DNA of 14,456 bases from JAJRPT01 sp965661945. Lineage in GTDB: Bacteria; Bacteroidota; Ignavibacteria; Kapaibacteriales; UBA2268. The translations under genes and the position numbers were made by a program. Of the stretch, positions 11,746 through 14,456 are shown piece by piece. How positions within the stretch are numbered: position 1 is the first letter of the stretch; each line of letters starts with the position of its first letter. The notes under the pieces were generated by a model. It searched no databases. It saw only the letters and a program-made list of their open reading frames with translations, and was not told where the DNA came from. The DNA lies in NCBI GenBank assembly GCA_965661945.1, contig CBFIFP010000012.1, forward strand, positions 1-14,456, in the 5' to 3' direction.

Positions 11746-12723
11746 ATGGCAGCGCCTGTTAAAAGAAACTTTGATTACTTCAATTTAAGAAATGATTTCT
11801 TTTTCGATACTAAAATCGAAGAATTAATTATGAGTTTGGGAGCGGAGTCTGTAACTATTTATCTTTTTTTACTTTGCGATATTTACAACAACGAAGGATA
11901 TTTTATTAAATGGGATAAAAGCGTAATTAATAGAATCATCAAAAATTTACTAATTAAAAATCAAAACAGGATACAAGAAGTTATTAATTATTGTTGCCAC
12001 GTGGGTCTTTTTGATAAAGAACTACTGAAAAACGAGAATATTTTAACATCAAAAGGCATCCAAACAAGATACATTTCTATCAACAAACAGTTGAAAAGAA
12101 CTAACTTTTTTGTCAAAAAAGAATACAATTTGATAGATAATATTAGTAAAATTAATGGTGATTTAAAGGTAAGTTCGGAAGAAACGAACATTATTTCCGA
12201 AATAACCCCAATAAATTCCGAAATAACCCCTTTAAATCCCGAAGTAATCGGACAAAAGAAAAGAAAAGAAAAGAAAAGAAAAACAAATAAAGGAAACGGA
12301 ATAAATTCCGAAGAAACTTTTTTTGAGATTTTAAATTTTTATCAAGGGACAAAACGTGACTTTGATACTGAGTTTGCCAATTTTAAAAAATTATTCGATG
12401 ATTGGGAAGATATTCTGCCAAATTTATTACCATCTCTCAAAAAACAAACTGAATACAGGAATCATTGTAGTAAAAATAATATATTCGTTCCTAATCCAAA
12501 ACATTTTAAAAATTGGATTAGTCAGCGATGTTGGGAAGAGACTACACCAGAAATTCCAAAAGAAGAAAATGATGGATATATCCAGTGGAAGGGCAATCCC
12601 CCTGATAAAAAAAGAACGCCAGAACAACAAGCATTCTATGACCAGATAGCGAAAGAAGAAGAAGAATTTAGAATTTTAGCAAGGGAAATACGTGAATCTA
12701 CCAGCGAAAATACAGAACATTAA
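11746..12723 (+). CDS. Replisome organizer, DUF4373 (Lin1244/Lin1753-like) N-terminus
   Basis: AGGGG (11734-11738) supports the ATG at 11746. Residues 8-95 match the DUF4373/Lin1244-type phage initiator domain: YFNLRNDFFFDTKIEELIMSLG, then YLFLLCDIYNNEGYF, then a C-terminal part ending HVGLFDKELL. This domain is predicted to be a winged helix that binds the origin. Residues 142-170 contain four heptad repeats (SSEETNI, ISEITPI, NSEITPL, NPEVIGQ), then the KKRKEKKRK linker. The remaining 135 residues form a helical region (FFEILNFYQG to HFKNWISQRCWEE) and an acidic tail, like the helicase-loading half of such proteins. The next gene is DnaB, overlapping by 32 bases, which supports a role in loading that helicase. 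Confidence 0.85.
   Translation: MAAPVKRNFDYFNLRNDFFFDTKIEELIMSLGAESVTIYLFLLCDIYNNEGYFIKWDKSVINRIIKNLLIKNQNRIQEVINYCCHVGLFDKELLKNENILTSKGIQTRYISINKQLKRTNFFVKKEYNLIDNISKINGDLKVSSEETNIISEITPINSEITPLNPEVIGQKKRKEKKRKTNKGNGINSEETFFEILNFYQGTKRDFDTEFANFKKLFDDWEDILPNLLPSLKKQTEYRNHCSKNNIFVPNPKHFKNWISQRCWEETTPEIPKEENDGYIQWKGNPPDKKRTPEQQAFYDQIAKEEEEFRILAREIRESTSENTEH
12174..12312 (+). other. Candidate phage replication origin inside the initiator gene
   Basis: Heptamers TTCGGAA (12174-12180, inverted), TTCCGAA (12195-12201), TTCCGAA (12216-12222) and TCCCGAA (12237-12243) are spaced exactly 21 bp apart, two helical turns. The two middle copies share TTCCGAAATAACCCC. A fifth TTCCGAA at 12306-12312 repeats the 12-mer ATAAATTCCGAA found at 12211-12222. 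Between the array and the fifth copy lies a purine-rich stretch (12254-12305; four pyrimidines in 52 bases). A GTTCG/CGAAC inverted repeat (12173-12189) covers the first heptamer. Iterons followed by a purine-asymmetric tract inside the initiator gene is the layout of the lambda origin. That it is an origin here is inference. Confidence 0.5.
12254..12283 (+). repeat. Pentanucleotide tract (AAAAG)5 in the coding sequence
   Basis: Five perfect AAAAG units (12254-12278) are followed by AAAAA. The tract encodes the basic linker between the DNA-binding and C-terminal halves of the replisome organizer. Five is not a multiple of three, so gain or loss of one unit would shift the frame. Confidence 0.85.
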
Positions 12724-14092
12724 CACAAGAAGACCTAATCCTGCAAAAATAGGTAGCTACATCCCTGCACACTCTGTTGATGCTGAGATTGCTATTCTTG
12801 GTGCCATGATTATAGGCAAAAATGTTATCCCTAAGGTCTTAGACCTGTTGAATACCGAACACCTGTATTCTGAAAAACATAAAATTATTTTTAATGCTGT
12901 TAACAGCGTTTTTGATAAAACAAGAACCGTTGATTTAGTCTCGCTTAAAGAAGAATTAATCTATCTTGGCAAACTTGACTTTATTGGTGGAGTTCAGTAT
13001 TTAACTGAAATACTAAGAAAAACACCATCTTACGCTAATGTAGAACAGTATTGTTTGATTGTTTATGAAAAATTCTTGAAACGTAAAGTATCTGAAATTG
13101 CTTATAATTCTCATAATGAAGCTGTTGATGATTCTCAAAATATATCTGATATTATTCCCAAATATATCAATGAATTAAATAATATTGCTTCTACTAGAAA
13201 AAGGAAAACACCCGAAGAGGATGCTATTGAATATATGGACTATTATCATAAAGTTAAAAATGGCGAAATTGTGTTTTATCCTACTGGTATTACTAAACTT
13301 GATGATTTGATTGATGGTTTCTCACCTGGGGATTTGGTTGTTATTGGAGCCAGACCTTCTGTTGGTAAAACTGCACTTGGCGTTACTATTTCACAACACC
13401 AGTATTTTAAAAAGCATATTCCACAACATCATATTTCAATCGAAATGAGCTCTGTGAAGTATGTTAACAGGTTTGTTTCTCAGATGACTAAAGTTTCTAT
13501 CAGGAAAATAAAAAGTGGGGATTGTACACCGGTAGAAGAAGCAAGAATTCAAGCGTTTCTTAAGGATTTTTCTAAAAGTAAGATTTTTATTGATTCCGAA
13601 ATTGAAGACATCGACGATATTGTAAATAGCATTCGACTAAGACAAATATTTGATAAAACAGAAGTTGTTTACATCGATAATTTTCAGTTGATTACTGCTA
13701 AAGGTAAGTTTCAAACCGAAACGGATATGTATTCTGTTATCTCAAAAAAACTTAGAAAGTTAGCAAAAGAACTCAATATCGTGATTGTGTCTTTGAATCA
13801 GTTGAACAGGAACCTAAATCAACGCTCTAAAAAACAACCTATCGCAAGTGATTTGAGAAATACCGGGTCTCTAGAGCAAGATGCTGCTTTGATTATCATG
13901 ATTGATAGACCAGAAGTTGAAAATAGAGAAAAATTTGATGATGACACCGATGCTAAAGGGCTAGCTGATATCGTGATTGTCAAAAACAGAGATGGTGAAA
14001 CTGGAATTGTTAGAGTAGAATACATTGGCGAGTTCGCTAAGTTTCAATCTTACAACCCTAACTCAATTCCTTATTTTGATAATACTCCTTAG
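12692..14092 (+). CDS. dnaB: Replicative DNA helicase, DnaB family
   Basis: The 466-residue protein has the two-domain DnaB layout. The N-terminal DnaB domain runs from about 24 to 130 (IPAHSVDAEIAILGAMI, then FIGGVQYLTEILRKTPSYANV), followed by a linker and a RecA-like C-terminal ATPase. Walker A is GARPSVGKT (219-227), Walker B lies in VVYIDNFQLI (325-334), and SLNQLNR (367-373) and LRNTGSLEQDAALIIMIDRP (from 388) follow. The usual IDYLQL is IDNFQL here. The GTG at 12692 is the best start, with AGGGA (12682-12686) 5 nt upstream, and it overlaps the organizer gene by 32 bases. The enzyme unwinds the fork 5'-3' as a hexamer. The stop is TAG. Confidence 0.95.
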   Translation: MNLPAKIQNINTRRPNPAKIGSYIPAHSVDAEIAILGAMIIGKNVIPKVLDLLNTEHLYSEKHKIIFNAVNSVFDKTRTVDLVSLKEELIYLGKLDFIGGVQYLTEILRKTPSYANVEQYCLIVYEKFLKRKVSEIAYNSHNEAVDDSQNISDIIPKYINELNNIASTRKRKTPEEDAIEYMDYYHKVKNGEIVFYPTGITKLDDLIDGFSPGDLVVIGARPSVGKTALGVTISQHQYFKKHIPQHHISIEMSSVKYVNRFVSQMTKVSIRKIKSGDCTPVEEARIQAFLKDFSKSKIFIDSEIEDIDDIVNSIRLRQIFDKTEVVYIDNFQLITAKGKFQTETDMYSVISKKLRKLAKELNIVIVSLNQLNRNLNQRSKKQPIASDLRNTGSLEQDAALIIMIDRPEVENREKFDDDTDAKGLADIVIVKNRDGETGIVRVEYIGEFAKFQSYNPNSIPYFDNTP

Positions 14093-14103
14093 GACTTATT
14101 CTA

Positions 14104-14456
14104 ATGCAACCAAAATTATTTCACATAAACGAATCAGAAGCAGAAATTCAATCTCAAATTATTCAAGTTTTGATGTTGAAAAAATATGTTGTTGTCAGGA
14201 TTAACTCTGGTATGAGGCAGGTGGGTAAAAGGGTATTAAGATTTTATCATATAGCAAATAATGGCTCATCGTCTGGATTTCCTGACTTAATAGCACTTAA
14301 AAATAATAAAATTTTGATGGTTGAAGTTAAAACTTCAAAAGGTAAACTAAGACAATCACAAGAAGAATTTATTTCTCTTGCAGAGAAACACGGAAATAAA
14401 GTTTTAGTAGCATCATCTTGGCAAGAAGTTTTGAAACATATTGAAAGTCTTGAATA
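14104..14456 (+). CDS. VRR-NUC domain nuclease, 3' end cut by the window
   Basis: At least 117 residues from ATG 14104; the window ends two bases (TA) into the next codon, probably the stop. The PD-(D/E)xK core of VRR-NUC proteins is clear: E12/E14 in the first helix, RINSGM at 32-37, GFPDLIAL with D61, VEVKT with E74 and K76, then GKLRQSQEEF with Q86. Phage VRR-NUC proteins of this length are stand-alone nucleases, some shown or proposed to cut branched DNA such as Holliday junctions. The last visible residues (VLVASSWQEVLKHIESLE) are the usual end of the domain, so the protein is nearly complete. TTAGGA just upstream serves as ribosome site. Confidence 0.88.
   Translation, partial: MQPKLFHINESEAEIQSQIIQVLMLKKYVVVRINSGMRQVGKRVLRFYHIANNGSSSGFPDLIALKNNKILMVEVKTSKGKLRQSQEEFISLAEKHGNKVLVASSWQEVLKHIESLE

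Noticed and set aside
11988..12191. Reverse-strand open frames within the replication genes and elsewhere
   Set aside because: They lie opposite well-supported + strand genes, lack ribosome sites and carry no recognisable motif. No - strand gene could be supported anywhere in the window.
12356..12649. Overlapping + strand frame inside the replisome organizer gene as an extra gene
   Set aside because: It lacks a ribosome site, its product is not recognisable, and the organizer frame explains the region.

Overview
The window looks like the early (recombination and replication) half of a double-stranded DNA phage or prophage. All supported genes lie on the + strand, packed head to tail with ATGA-type overlaps. 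They include the typical phage set: RecT annealing protein, YqaJ-type exonuclease, HD phosphohydrolase, DUF4373-type replisome organizer, DnaB helicase, VRR-NUC nuclease and superfamily 2 helicase. No capsid, tail, integrase or lysis gene is visible, so lytic and temperate lifestyles cannot be told apart. The DNA is strongly AT-rich (by eye about 30% GC). Most starts are preceded by AGGAG/AAGGA-like Shine-Dalgarno sites, which suggests a low-GC host that uses them. The host itself is not identifiable. TAA, TAG and TGA all end genes here, so the standard bacterial code applies.

Layout. 1-800: three small unknown genes, one with a C-terminal membrane anchor. 800-2820: recT and the YqaJ nuclease, translationally coupled. 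2850-4740: a 39-residue gene, a gene interrupted by an in-frame TAA, an unknown 243-residue protein (possibly DUF2303-like), an excisionase/MerR-type helix-turn-helix protein and an unknown acidic protein. 4736-5000: a hairpin, an unusually long tRNA-Leu-like gene and a candidate promoter. 5000-9300: an accessory block of about 17 small genes, mostly unknown, including two zinc-binding proteins (DUF1660-like and Lar-like), a stand-alone DnaA domain IV-like protein, a small membrane protein, a protein built of 29-residue repeats, and two paralogues beginning MKLxFKD. A 46-nt tRNA-like minihelix lies at 6869-6914. 9300-14456: the replication module of helicase, small gene, HD hydrolase, winged-helix protein, replisome organizer, DnaB and VRR-NUC nuclease.

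How it may work. RecT and the YqaJ nuclease would form a Red-like recombination pair. The winged-helix and DUF4373 proteins would recognise the origin and load the DnaB helicase. The most notable observation is inside the DUF4373 gene: four TTCCGAA-type heptamers in exact 21-bp register, followed by a purine-rich (AAAAG)5 tract. This resembles the lambda-type arrangement in which the origin lies inside the initiator gene. Two further points deserve attention: the pair of abnormal tRNA-like elements, and the premature stop at 3058.
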